Assembly: GCA_002205125.1 (NCBI GenBank)
Contig: NIOE01000015.1
Coordinates: forward strand, 1 to 64,000
Length of the DNA: 64,000 nucleotides
Direction: 5' to 3'
Source of the DNA: Roseateles noduli
Lineage (GTDB): Bacteria; Pseudomonadota; Gammaproteobacteria; Burkholderiales; Burkholderiaceae_C
Of this stretch, positions 1 through 13,262 are shown piece after piece. The notes under the pieces are model-generated. The model was not told the DNA's origin, did no database searches, and saw only the letters and a program-made list of their open reading frames with translations. Numbering within the stretch: position 1 is the first letter of the stretch; each line of letters begins with the position of its first letter. The translations under genes were made by a program, and so were the position numbers.

Positions 1-56
1 GTTGCCTTCGACGCAAGTCGTCTGGGCTCGGCTTGCGTCTTGAAAAAAGCATAGAA

Positions 57-92
57 CCTCTCCCGCTTGCGGGAGAGGGCGGGGGTGAGGGC
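57..92. repeat. REP-like intergenic hairpin
   Basis: A perfect 10-bp inverted repeat (CCTCTCCCGC, TT loop, GCGGGAGAGG) is followed by a G-rich tail ending in GGTGAGGG. This resembles the short dispersed palindromes common between genes of many proteobacteria. It lies just past the stop of the hybrid kinase gene and could also end its transcript. Confidence 0.6.
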
Positions 93-103
93 CAGCGGCC
101 GTG

Positions 104-2872
104 TCAGGACAACCCCATCTCCTGGATCGCCCGCACCAGCGCGGGGAACTCCACCGGCTTGCGGAAGTGGGCCCGGAATCCAGCCTCCAGCGCCTGACGA
201 CGATCAGTCTCGCGGGCGAAGGCGGTGAGCGCGATTGCGGGGACCTCGCCGCCCTGCCCGGCTGGCAGCGCGCGCACGTGCGCCAGCAGCTCGAATCCGG
301 TCATCTCCGGCATGCCGAGGTCGGAGATCAGCAGGTTGACATCCGAGCCCGGCAGCAGGCCAAGCGCCTCGGCGCCGCTCGCCGCCGCGACGACCTGCGC
401 GCCTTGCAGGCTGAGCGCCCGCGCCACCATCTCGCGCACCGACTCATCGTCGTCGACGACCAGGATGCGCGCCCCCTTGAGCGACACGCGATCGACAGGT
501 CCCGCGCCCGGCCTCGCCGTCGTTCCCGCGTCGGGCCCGGCCTCCGGCCCCGCACTCACGCCGGCGTCCAACACCGTGCCGTCGACCGCCCGCGCGCCGA
601 TCACCGGCAGCGTCACCGTGAAGCGCGATCCCCGCCCTTCACCGCCGCTCTCGGCGCGCACGGCACCCCCATGGAGTTCAACCAGGTTGCGCACGATCGA
701 CAGCCCCAACCCGAGCCCGCCGTGCCGCCGTGTCATCGAGCCGTCGGCCTGGCGGAAGCGCTCGAACACATACGGCAGGAAGGCCGGCGGAATGCCGATG
801 CCGGTGTCCTCGACGACGAGGTCCGTCGCCGTCGGCCCGCCGCGCAGCAGCACGCGCACCTCGCCGCCGCGCGGCGTGAACTTGACGGCGTTGGCGATGA
901 GATTGGCCACCACCTGCTGCAGCCGCGCGGCGTCGCCCATCACCGTCGCGCCGGGATCGGCCGACACCTCCACGCCCAGGCGCACGCCGGCGCGTTCCGC
1001 CGCCGGCGACAGCAGCTCCACCGCCGCCAGCGTGAAGCCCGCGGCGGAGACCGGCGCAAGTTCCAGGCTCAGCTTGCCGGTCGTGATGCGGCTCATGTCG
1101 AGCAGGTCCTCGATCAGCTGCGCCTGCGCCTTGGCGCTGCGCTCGATCACGTCGATGCCCTTCTTCAGGTCGGGCGGCTCGTCGCCGAACTTGCGCCGCA
1201 GGATGTGCACCCAGCCGGTGATCGCGCTCAGCGGCGTGCGCAGCTCGTGCGACAGGGTCGCCAGGAACTCGTCCTTGACCAGCCCCGCCTGCTCGGCGGC
1301 CAGCCGCGCGGTGCGCTCGCTCTCCAGCAGCCGCGTGCGCTCGACCATCGCCTCGCGCGAGGCCGCGTACAACCGCGCGTTGTCGATCGCGATCGCGGCC
1401 TGGCTGGCGATGCCCTCGGCCAGCCGCTCGCTGCGTTCGGTGAAGACGCCGACGTCCTCATGGCCGAAGAACAGCCCGCCCAGCACCTCGCCCGAGCGGC
1501 TGATCACCGGCACCGCCAGGTAGCTGCGCACCGGCAGGTGGCCGGGCGGCTTGCCGTGGTGCGGCCCCCACTGCCCGTAGCGCGGATCGGCCATCACGTC
1601 GTCCAGCCGGATCGTGGGCTCCCCGCGGAAGGTCGGACCGAACAGCGCGGTCGGCCGCGGATGGCCGAGCTTGTCGAAGTGCTTGCGGTCCGCGCCGGAC
1701 AGCGAATACAGCAGATAGGCCTCGCCCTGCTCGTCGAGGCCGTTGTAGAAGAACGCGCCGAAACGCGCACCGGTGAGCTCGGTCGCCGCATCGGTGACGC
1801 GCTGGACCAGTGCGCCGATGTCGAGCTCCGCGACCAGCGCCGCGCCGGTCCGGTTGAGCGTCTCCAGCGTGCGCGCCTCCTCGCGCAGCGCGGCCTCCGC
1901 GCGGGTGCGCTCCAGCGCCTCCCAGCAGCGTGCGACGACGACCTTCACCAGCGCGATCTCTTCGTCGGTCCAGTGGCGCGGCTCGCGCTGGTGCACCGCC
2001 ATCGCGGCCACGAAGCGCCCGTCCTTGTGCAGCGGCACGCAGATCACCGACTGGATGCTGGTGCGCGCATAGGCCGTGCGGTCCGACCCGGCGGTGACCG
2101 GATCGCGGTCCACGTCGTGGTTCACGAACGCCTGCTCGGCGCGCATCAGGCGCAGCACCTCCTGGCCGAAGTCGCCGAATCGGTAGGTGCCGACGATGCT
2201 GGCCACGCCGTCGTTGTAGTCGCCGATGACGTCGAAGGTATCCTCGTCCGGCCGCACCGTCGCGTAGGCGCAGCGGTTGACGCCGAGATGGCGTCCCAGC
2301 CGCTCCGCGGTCACGCGCATCACGTCGGCCGGATCGGTCAGCGCGCGCGTGGCCTGCGCCAGCCCGTCCAGGAAGGCCAGCCGGCGCGACAGCAGCACCT
2401 TCTCGGTCGTTTCGGCGAAGGTCACCAGCACGCCGGCCGCGCGGCCCTGGTCGTCGCGCACGGCGCTGTACGAGAAGTTGAAGTAGACGTCCTCCAGGTA
2501 GCCGAAGCGGTCGATGGTCAGCTTGAAGTCGTCGAAGCCCACCGGCGCGCCGGCCAGGACCTGCTGCCACATCGGGCCGATCGTCGGCCAGATCTCGGCC
2601 CAGGTGTCCGGCGCCTGGCCGCCGAGCGCGGCGTCCGCCTTGGCGCCCAGGATGGGCCGGTACGCGTCGTTGAAGATCTGCACGAAGTCGCCGCCCCAGG
2701 CAAGGTACATCGGCAGCTGGCACTCCAGCATCGTGGCGACCACGGCCCGCAGCGAGGCGGGCCATCGCTCGATGGCGCCGAGCGCCGTGGTCTCCCACGC
2801 GAAGCCGCGCACGCGGGCGGCCATGTCGCCGCGAATGTGGGCCATCGCGAGGATGGCGGATGAATCGTCCAT
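104..2872 (-). CDS. Hybrid sensor histidine kinase (PAS-GAF-GAF-HisKA-HATPase-REC)
   Basis: A 922-residue cytoplasmic hybrid kinase with no membrane segment. In order: a PAS-like sensor (about 35-160), two GAF domains (about 175-325 and 345-500), a dimerisation domain with phospho-acceptor His542 in the SHELRTPL motif, an HATPase_c domain with the DTGIGIP and GLGLGLSIV boxes, and a C-terminal receiver whose acceptor is Asp851 (SDLGMP). It should autophosphorylate on His542 and pass phosphate to its own receiver and perhaps to another protein; the ligand cannot be told from sequence. The ATG at 2872 follows a GGAGTG ribosome site at short spacing. No response regulator with an output domain is adjacent. 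Confidence 0.93.
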   Translation of the reverse strand: MDDSSAILAMAHIRGDMAARVRGFAWETTALGAIERWPASLRAVVATMLECQLPMYLAWGGDFVQIFNDAYRPILGAKADAALGGQAPDTWAEIWPTIGPMWQQVLAGAPVGFDDFKLTIDRFGYLEDVYFNFSYSAVRDDQGRAAGVLVTFAETTEKVLLSRRLAFLDGLAQATRALTDPADVMRVTAERLGRHLGVNRCAYATVRPDEDTFDVIGDYNDGVASIVGTYRFGDFGQEVLRLMRAEQAFVNHDVDRDPVTAGSDRTAYARTSIQSVICVPLHKDGRFVAAMAVHQREPRHWTDEEIALVKVVVARCWEALERTRAEAALREEARTLETLNRTGAALVAELDIGALVQRVTDAATELTGARFGAFFYNGLDEQGEAYLLYSLSGADRKHFDKLGHPRPTALFGPTFRGEPTIRLDDVMADPRYGQWGPHHGKPPGHLPVRSYLAVPVISRSGEVLGGLFFGHEDVGVFTERSERLAEGIASQAAIAIDNARLYAASREAMVERTRLLESERTARLAAEQAGLVKDEFLATLSHELRTPLSAITGWVHILRRKFGDEPPDLKKGIDVIERSAKAQAQLIEDLLDMSRITTGKLSLELAPVSAAGFTLAAVELLSPAAERAGVRLGVEVSADPGATVMGDAARLQQVVANLIANAVKFTPRGGEVRVLLRGGPTATDLVVEDTGIGIPPAFLPYVFERFRQADGSMTRRHGGLGLGLSIVRNLVELHGGAVRAESGGEGRGSRFTVTLPVIGARAVDGTVLDAGVSAGPEAGPDAGTTARPGAGPVDRVSLKGARILVVDDDESVREMVARALSLQGAQVVAAASGAEALGLLPGSDVNLLISDLGMPEMTGFELLAHVRALPAGQGGEVPAIALTAFARETDRRQALEAGFRAHFRKPVEFPALVRAIQEMGLS

Positions 2873-2992
2873 GGCACTCCAACGGTCAACCGCCGACGCG
2901 GGCGCGCAGGTGCCCGGACCGGTTGCAACGCGGGAGTGTAGGCCGCGGCGTCCCGTCGCGAGGCCGGGACCATCCCGCGGATGGCGGCGCGC

Positions 2993-3775
2993 TCAGTCCC
3001 GCACGTTCGGCGTCTTGAAGCCGCCGCCCGCCTGCGCCGCCTGCGCCTTGGCCTCGTCGAACTCCCAGTGCCAGGGCTCCTTGCTCACCGTGCGGACGAA
3101 GCCGAACGAGGTCGCATGCCGCTTGAGCCACTCGTAGGTCGGGTTGCCGTCGCCGCCGGCGACGGAGAGGTCGAACGCGATGCCGTTCTGGTGCTTGGAG
3201 AAACCGGGCCTGGCCGCCGTGTTGAAACCCGGCAGGCCGCGCACGAAGCCGTCGTGCAGCAGCTTCTGCTCCGGGTAGGAGCGGAAGCCGCTGTTGAGCG
3301 TGATCCGCACGCCGTCGTCCTTCGCGGCCGCCACCAGCGCCGCGAACGGCGCGATGGTCTTCATCGCCAGCCGCTCGATCTCCAGATTCGAATCGACGAT
3401 CGCGACGAGATCGAGCTGCTCGAGAAACTGCCCGTTGTCCCAGGCGGCGTTCGGGCCGAAACGCGTCGCGCCCGGCTCCGGCGGCACCAGGCCGATGGTC
3501 TCGTTCATGAAGCTGCCGGCGAGGTTGCGCGTGGAGGTCCACCCCAGCACGTCCCCGCCGTCGGCCGCCGCGGCGCGACCGAAGACGATGCGCTTCCTGC
3601 TGCCGGCCTCCTCCAGCTTGACCTCGAGGATGGTCACCGACGTGCCTTTGGCGATCTTCTTGAAGCCGCTGCCCGGGATGGGAACGAAGGCCATCAGATC
3701 GCTGTCGCTGCGGATGCGGGCATCGGGATCGTCGACGACGAAGGTCCTGTCGCGGAAGCATTCTTCAAGGCTCAC
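2993..3775 (-). CDS. M15 family (VanY-type) D,D-carboxypeptidase-like protein
   Basis: 260 residues. The C-terminal half carries the zinc peptidase signature of family M15B: SGFRSYPEQ at about 162-170, then His195 and Asp202 (SKHQNGIAFDLS) and EPWHWEF with Glu233 and His236, that is the two His and one Asp metal ligands plus the catalytic Glu. Family members trim the terminal D-Ala from peptidoglycan peptides. Residues about 35-90 look like a small SH3-type module (GWTSTRNL near its end). Translation starts at a GTG behind GGAGC. No Sec or Tat signal peptide is visible, which is odd for a cell-wall enzyme. Confidence 0.85.
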   Translation of the reverse strand: MSLEECFRDRTFVVDDPDARIRSDSDLMAFVPIPGSGFKKIAKGTSVTILEVKLEEAGSRKRIVFGRAAAADGGDVLGWTSTRNLAGSFMNETIGLVPPEPGATRFGPNAAWDNGQFLEQLDLVAIVDSNLEIERLAMKTIAPFAALVAAAKDDGVRITLNSGFRSYPEQKLLHDGFVRGLPGFNTAARPGFSKHQNGIAFDLSVAGGDGNPTYEWLKRHATSFGFVRTVSKEPWHWEFDEAKAQAAQAGGGFKTPNVRD

Positions 3776-3867
3776 GGCGGGCTCCAGGAGTGGAGCCCTC
3801 AGCGTAAGCCTGACGCTCCGCCCGGCGCCTCATCAAAAGGGATGAGGTGCGCGGGCGCGAGGCGGCC

Positions 3868-4611
3868 TCAGCGGTTCACGCCCACCGCATCGGCCGAGCG
3901 CGCGAGCACCCCACCGGACAGCGTGATCGCCACGGCGACCACCAGCGCCAGCTCGTCGCCGCCGAAGAAGTCCTTGTCGAAGGCTTCGGAGTCCAGGATG
4001 CCGACCACCCGCCGGTCGGCGTCCAGCAGCGGCAGGCAGGCTTCGGCCTTCACCTTCGGATCGCAGGTGTAGTAGCCGCCGCCCTCGGCCACGAAGGCGG
4101 CCACGTCGTTGACAAGCCGCGCGCGGCCGCTCAGGCCGACGGCGCTGTTGTTGCTGCCCCGCGCGAAGTCTTCGGTCAACGGGAACTCGGCCCGGCTCTC
4201 GGCGCCGAAGTAGGCCAGCTTCACCAGCACCGACTCGTCGGCGGACTTGCGTCGCGCCTGGTACACGCCGAACCAGTGGCTGCGGCTGTGCTCGCGGTAG
4301 TAGCGCGTGACGATCGTGGCTTCGGCCAGCAAGCGCTGGTTGTCCGCGCCCTGCCCGCCCAGGATGCCGGCCAGCTCATAAGGCAGCTCGGCCAGTTGCC
4401 CGAACAGGGAGCACGCGCCGCCTTCGCCGAGCTCGGGCACGCGGAAGCTCCAGGCGACCGGCGTGGCATCCAGCGCCTCAGGCGTCAGCAGTGCCTGCAG
4501 CGCCGTCTGATGCCTGCGCACGGCCTCGGCGAACGAAGGGGAAGTGACGGCGGCGGCGTCGGCAAGGTCGCCGCGCAGGCCGGTCCAGTCAAGGTAGAGG
4601 TCGAGGTTCAT
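3868..4611 (-). CDS. GAF-domain-like protein of unknown function
   Basis: 247 residues, soluble, without a signal peptide. The C-terminal half (about 125-240) has the outline of a GAF fold: a segment ending in VKAEACLPLLD, then VVGILDSEAFD, then a final helix. The N-terminal half is not recognised. It lies 54 bp downstream of the MarR-GNAT gene on the same strand and is probably co-transcribed with it, so it may act in the same stress or small-molecule response. No good ribosome site precedes the ATG at 4611, which suggests translation linked to the upstream gene. Function unassigned. Confidence 0.7.
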   Translation of the reverse strand: MNLDLYLDWTGLRGDLADAAAVTSPSFAEAVRRHQTALQALLTPEALDATPVAWSFRVPELGEGGACSLFGQLAELPYELAGILGGQGADNQRLLAEATIVTRYYREHSRSHWFGVYQARRKSADESVLVKLAYFGAESRAEFPLTEDFARGSNNSAVGLSGRARLVNDVAAFVAEGGGYYTCDPKVKAEACLPLLDADRRVVGILDSEAFDKDFFGGDELALVVAVAITLSGGVLARSADAVGVNR

Positions 4612-4665
4612 GGATCAGGGAAAGGAAACTGGAGGACGCCAGCGCGGTCGCCGATGGGTGAGCCC

Positions 4666-5637
4666 TCAGGCCGTCGTCTGGAGATCGAGTTCCCAAGTTT
4701 CGCCGACAAGGTCCAACCCGAATCCCTGGAAGGGCTCTGTCCCGACGAGCCGGTACCCCGCCTTGCGGTAGATGTGCTTGGCGGCGTCGAGCTGGCTGTT
4801 GGTCCACAGCCGCACGCGCCGGTAGCCGGCTTCGCGCGCGAAGCGGTGGCATTCGGCGACGAGCCGGTCCCCCAGTCCGAGGCCGCGCGCGGCCGGCTCG
4901 ACGAGCAGCAGCCTCAGCTGCGCGACGCCGTCGACGATCGCGTCCGTCGCCTCGTCGCGCGCCTGCACCAGCGCCACGCTGCCGATGTTCACGCCGTCGC
5001 GCTCGGCGATCCAGCAGGCCTCGCGGCGCGCGTCGAAACGCTCGATGAAGTCGGCGGCGATGCGCGCCACCAGCGCCTCGAAGCGTTGGTCGAACTGGTA
5101 CTCGCGCGCATAGAGCGCGCCGTGCCGCGACACGATCCAGCCGAGATCGCCGGGCCGGTGCGGCCGCAGGATGAAGCTCTGCTTCGCGGGCTTGTCGTCG
5201 GGCGCCTCCAGCAGCCCCTGCACGCGGCGGAAGGCCTGCAGCAGCTCGGTCTGCTGCGCTTCGCCGAGCTGGTCGAGCAGCTCGCCCACCTGCTCCTGCG
5301 AGCGTTTCTCCAGCGGCTTGAACGCCTTGCGGCCGGCGGGGCTCAGCTGCAGCAGCGACTGGCGCGCGTCGACCGCGCTGCGCGTGGCGCGCACGAGGTC
5401 GCGTTCCTTCAGGTCACGCAGCAGACGGCTCAGGTAGCCGCCGTCGAGGTCGAGCATCCGACCCAGGTCGGTCGCCGTGAGGCCTTCGCCGTTCTCGAGA
5501 TGGGCGAGCTCGAACAGGATGCGCCCCTCCGTCAGGCTGAACGGGGAGTCGAGCAGGCCTTCGTTGAGCACGCCGATGCGGCGCGTGTAGAAGCGGTTGA
5601 AGCGGCGGACGGCTTCGATGCGGTCAGGATCGGACAT
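4666..5637 (-). CDS. MarR-family regulator fused to a GNAT N-acetyltransferase
   Basis: 323 residues. The first 150 form a MarR winged helix (ATDLGRMLDLDGGYLSRLLRDL is the recognition part; the DARQS wing follows). Residues about 160-323 form a GNAT acetyltransferase with the acetyl-CoA loop ARGLGLGDRL and the AGYRRVRLWTN and YRKAGYRL strands. This fusion is a recurrent bacterial architecture; substrates are mostly unknown. The ATG at 5637 is chosen because GGAGGATCC precedes it; a TTG six codons upstream would place that ribosome site inside the gene. A 10-bp inverted repeat sits 17 bp upstream and suggests autoregulation. Confidence 0.9.
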   Translation of the reverse strand: MSDPDRIEAVRRFNRFYTRRIGVLNEGLLDSPFSLTEGRILFELAHLENGEGLTATDLGRMLDLDGGYLSRLLRDLKERDLVRATRSAVDARQSLLQLSPAGRKAFKPLEKRSQEQVGELLDQLGEAQQTELLQAFRRVQGLLEAPDDKPAKQSFILRPHRPGDLGWIVSRHGALYAREYQFDQRFEALVARIAADFIERFDARREACWIAERDGVNIGSVALVQARDEATDAIVDGVAQLRLLLVEPAARGLGLGDRLVAECHRFAREAGYRRVRLWTNSQLDAAKHIYRKAGYRLVGTEPFQGFGLDLVGETWELDLQTTA

Positions 5638-5653
5638 GGCCGGATCCTCCGAC

Positions 5654-5678
5654 AATTACTTGCTTTTGGCAAGCAATT
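5654..5678. promoter_or_regulatory. Probable MarR operator
   Basis: An inverted repeat with arms AATTaCTTGC and GCAAGcAATT around a TTTTG centre; nine of ten arm positions pair. TTGC/GCAA arms of this size are typical MarR sites. It is 17 bp upstream of the MarR-GNAT start, where a bound dimer would block that gene, and about 140 bp upstream of the divergent orphan gene. Confidence 0.65.
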
Positions 5679-5814
5679 CATTGCCGAGAAGAAAAATCAG
5701 ATCCCTTGGGCGACCGCTTTCCATCCAACATATTGATGACGTTCCATTTGGAGGCCTACGACAAGGCGGGAACACTCTCGACACCCACTTCGTTGCCAAG
5801 GACCGGGAGGAGCA

Positions 5815-7170
5815 ATGGACTCAAATCAGCCTTCAGTTGAAGCCCTGAACTATCACCGGGTGCAGGCCAGATTCTCCAACATGATCGTATTAGCCTTCCT
5901 CGGAATTCTGGTTGCTTTCACTCTATATCGTGTACTGGCAGAGTGGACATTGGCTCAACAATACAAGCACGTGGCTGAATATCGGGAAAGCATGGAACGG
6001 GCACAGCAATACGAGCACACCAAAAAACAAAGACTCGCCGAATTAAACTTCATTCTTGGAAAAGATGAAGATGGGAAACAGCTAAATTTGTCAGGTGTCG
6101 CATTCAGGAGTCCAATGAGGCGCATACCGCCGCCTCCCAGCAGTACAACCGCAAACACCAACACACCAGCGTCAGACTTCCCGGAATTCCATCGAAGATA
6201 CTCACCATTCTTCAAAGAGTGCAAAATACTCAACACCGATGGCAAGGCGTCTGCTTACATATCAGAGCCGGAAGAATTCACCGCTCAGGCATTAGCAAGC
6301 CTTGCGGACAAAGCACTATCCGATTCCCCCGAGCAGGCATTCACTGCCTTATGCCAGAGCAGCCCACTGGATCGCATCGAATACTTTATCCCAGATTCAG
6401 CAGTCGTTCAGCTTAATCAATACGTTTCACTAGTAAATTCATTGGAACGAGCACAAGCCAAATCATCGTCACCCGAAGTCTGCTCTCAAAAAATGGAAAT
6501 CTCAAAGAGTCTATTTAGAGTAATGGATGCAGCATGGTACCCAGATTCCCCTCCTAGCAGGCCGGAAGATTATCTCACCACCGCCGGCTGCGAGTTCACA
6601 CCAAGATTCGAGCGAGACTCAAGAACCGTAATATCAAAAACAAAATCAATTGCCGTACCTGCATTGGACCGTATCACAACTCCGGGCGCGCTCTTTACAG
6701 AGAAAGACAAACGAGATATAGAAGATGCAATGAACGCATCGGAGCTCAGAAAATCACTTGAAAAGCACAGATTGGCCAGGTCACAAAAAGAAGCAGAACG
6801 CCTAAAGGATCTAAACAATCAAATCAGCAAACTTGACCGAGACATTGAGAGCTTGAGGCAGCTAAAACCATTATCGGGAGATGCCGCCGCTGATCGCGAC
6901 AAGTTCGGTCTACACCAACTGCTATTAAGCGCACTTTTTGTGGTTTCCGCGTTAACCGCAGCCGTCACCTCCAGCTATATGGCACGAGCCCATTCCTCGG
7001 AAGTGATTGAGATTGAGCGACAACTGCGCGGACAAACCACACAACAGACTGCGCGCAATCCATTTCACCGGGAGCCGAAAACTGCAATTGACATGACCCC
7101 CGTCAAAGAGTTGATTGCACTACTGAAAGGCTTGAAGCCGCCAGAGGTCGCGAACACTGGATCCGCTTAG
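5815..7170 (+). CDS. Orphan two-segment membrane protein, AT-rich
   Basis: 451 residues, not recognised. A transmembrane helix at about 23-45 (MIVLAFLGILVAFTLY) and another at about 372-392 (LLLSALFVVSALTAAVTSSY) enclose a large middle region that would be periplasmic; residues about 310-360 are charged and probably coiled coil. A Pro/Ser/Thr stretch (PPPPSSTTANTNT) lies near 110. The base composition and codon choice (many A- and T-ending codons) differ sharply from all neighbours, which points to recent transfer. A strong ribosome site (GGGAGGAG) precedes the ATG. No enzyme motif is seen; four Cys in the middle region could form disulfides. Confidence 0.75.
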   Translation: MDSNQPSVEALNYHRVQARFSNMIVLAFLGILVAFTLYRVLAEWTLAQQYKHVAEYRESMERAQQYEHTKKQRLAELNFILGKDEDGKQLNLSGVAFRSPMRRIPPPPSSTTANTNTPASDFPEFHRRYSPFFKECKILNTDGKASAYISEPEEFTAQALASLADKALSDSPEQAFTALCQSSPLDRIEYFIPDSAVVQLNQYVSLVNSLERAQAKSSSPEVCSQKMEISKSLFRVMDAAWYPDSPPSRPEDYLTTAGCEFTPRFERDSRTVISKTKSIAVPALDRITTPGALFTEKDKRDIEDAMNASELRKSLEKHRLARSQKEAERLKDLNNQISKLDRDIESLRQLKPLSGDAAADRDKFGLHQLLLSALFVVSALTAAVTSSYMARAHSSEVIEIERQLRGQTTQQTARNPFHREPKTAIDMTPVKELIALLKGLKPPEVANTGSA

Positions 7171-7372
7171 ACGGCTACGTGCATGGTTGAAGGTCTGCGC
7201 CACAGGGATTGGCAAGAGCCAAGACTCGCGCCCACCGGCATTCTTGGATCCAGTTCCACCTCATGACTAGCCCTCACAGCGACACTGCCGACGCCGCAAC
7301 AATGCCTCTACGCAATACGCAGGACATTACGTCTTGACGTTTCAGTCTCATGGCAAAGCAGTCTCACCACAC

Positions 7373-7873
7373 TCAATGCTTCGTTGTGCGATCCCTGTAC
7401 GTCACGCGCGCAGGCCGGATCGTCGGCGCGCTGCCCGCGGCCGAGAAATTGCCCGGTCTTGCCGCCAGCAATACCGCCAGCAGGTCGGTCACGTTCAGCG
7501 GCTTGTAGAGCAGCCGGTTGAAGCCGGCGGCGCCCGCCGACTCGTCGGTGATCTCCGGGCCGCCGCCGGTCAGGCACACGTACATGGTGTGGCGGCCCGC
7601 CTCGGCGTCGATGAGCTTGGCCTCGGACACGACCTCCAGGCCGTTCATGTCGGGCATGTCGAAGTCGACGAAGACCAGCTCGGGCTTGAACAGCTTGAGC
7701 AGCCGCAGGCCGACCCGGCCGCTGTAGGCGACCGAGGTCGCGCAGCCGTAGCAGCGGAACAGCTCGCTGAGGCTGCGCGCGCCCTCCGGATCGTCGTCGA
7801 TCACGAGGACCCGCAATGCGTGCGGCGAGGCCTGCGCCGCGAGCGGCGGCGTGTGAGCCGATGTGTCGGACAT
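7373..7873 (-). CDS. Single-domain response regulator
   Basis: 166 residues, essentially one receiver domain (about 20-140) with the acidic pocket DDD at 26-28, the acceptor Asp70 (FVDFDMPDMNG), and Lys in LYKPLN. There is no DNA-binding or enzymatic output, so it probably acts as a phosphate shuttle or by protein contact. The start at 7873 is preceded by GGGAGAAG; an upstream ATG (7957) gives an unlikely Arg-rich leader. It is divergent from the HAMP-array kinase at 8076, about 200 bp away, and is the natural partner of that phosphorelay. Confidence 0.88.
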   Translation of the reverse strand: MSDTSAHTPPLAAQASPHALRVLVIDDDPEGARSLSELFRCYGCATSVAYSGRVGLRLLKLFKPELVFVDFDMPDMNGLEVVSEAKLIDAEAGRHTMYVCLTGGGPEITDESAGAAGFNRLLYKPLNVTDLLAVLLAARPGNFSAAGSAPTIRPARVTYRDRTTKH

Positions 7874-8075
7874 CGAAGTCTTCTCCCTGAATGCAACACG
7901 ACGCAACAGCGGTCCGCGCGTGACAAAGCGCGGGCGGCAACCGCCGTCCGTCCACACCTCATCTCGGCAAGCTGCGTGCCCGGGTCCGCCCTCCTAAACC
8001 CAGGCCCCGCCAGCGTTGTCGTACGGCTAAAGTCCCTCGGTTGAGCCGCGATCAGACGGCCGTCGGGAGTCCTGA

Positions 8076-13252
<5,177 letters not shown>

Positions 13253-13262
<10 letters not shown>

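Noticed and set aside
101-2863. A 920-codon open frame on the plus strand opposite the hybrid kinase
   Set aside because: It is rich in Arg, His, Gln and Ala with no domain motifs; it mirrors the GC-biased third positions of the real minus-strand gene, whose kinase motifs are complete.
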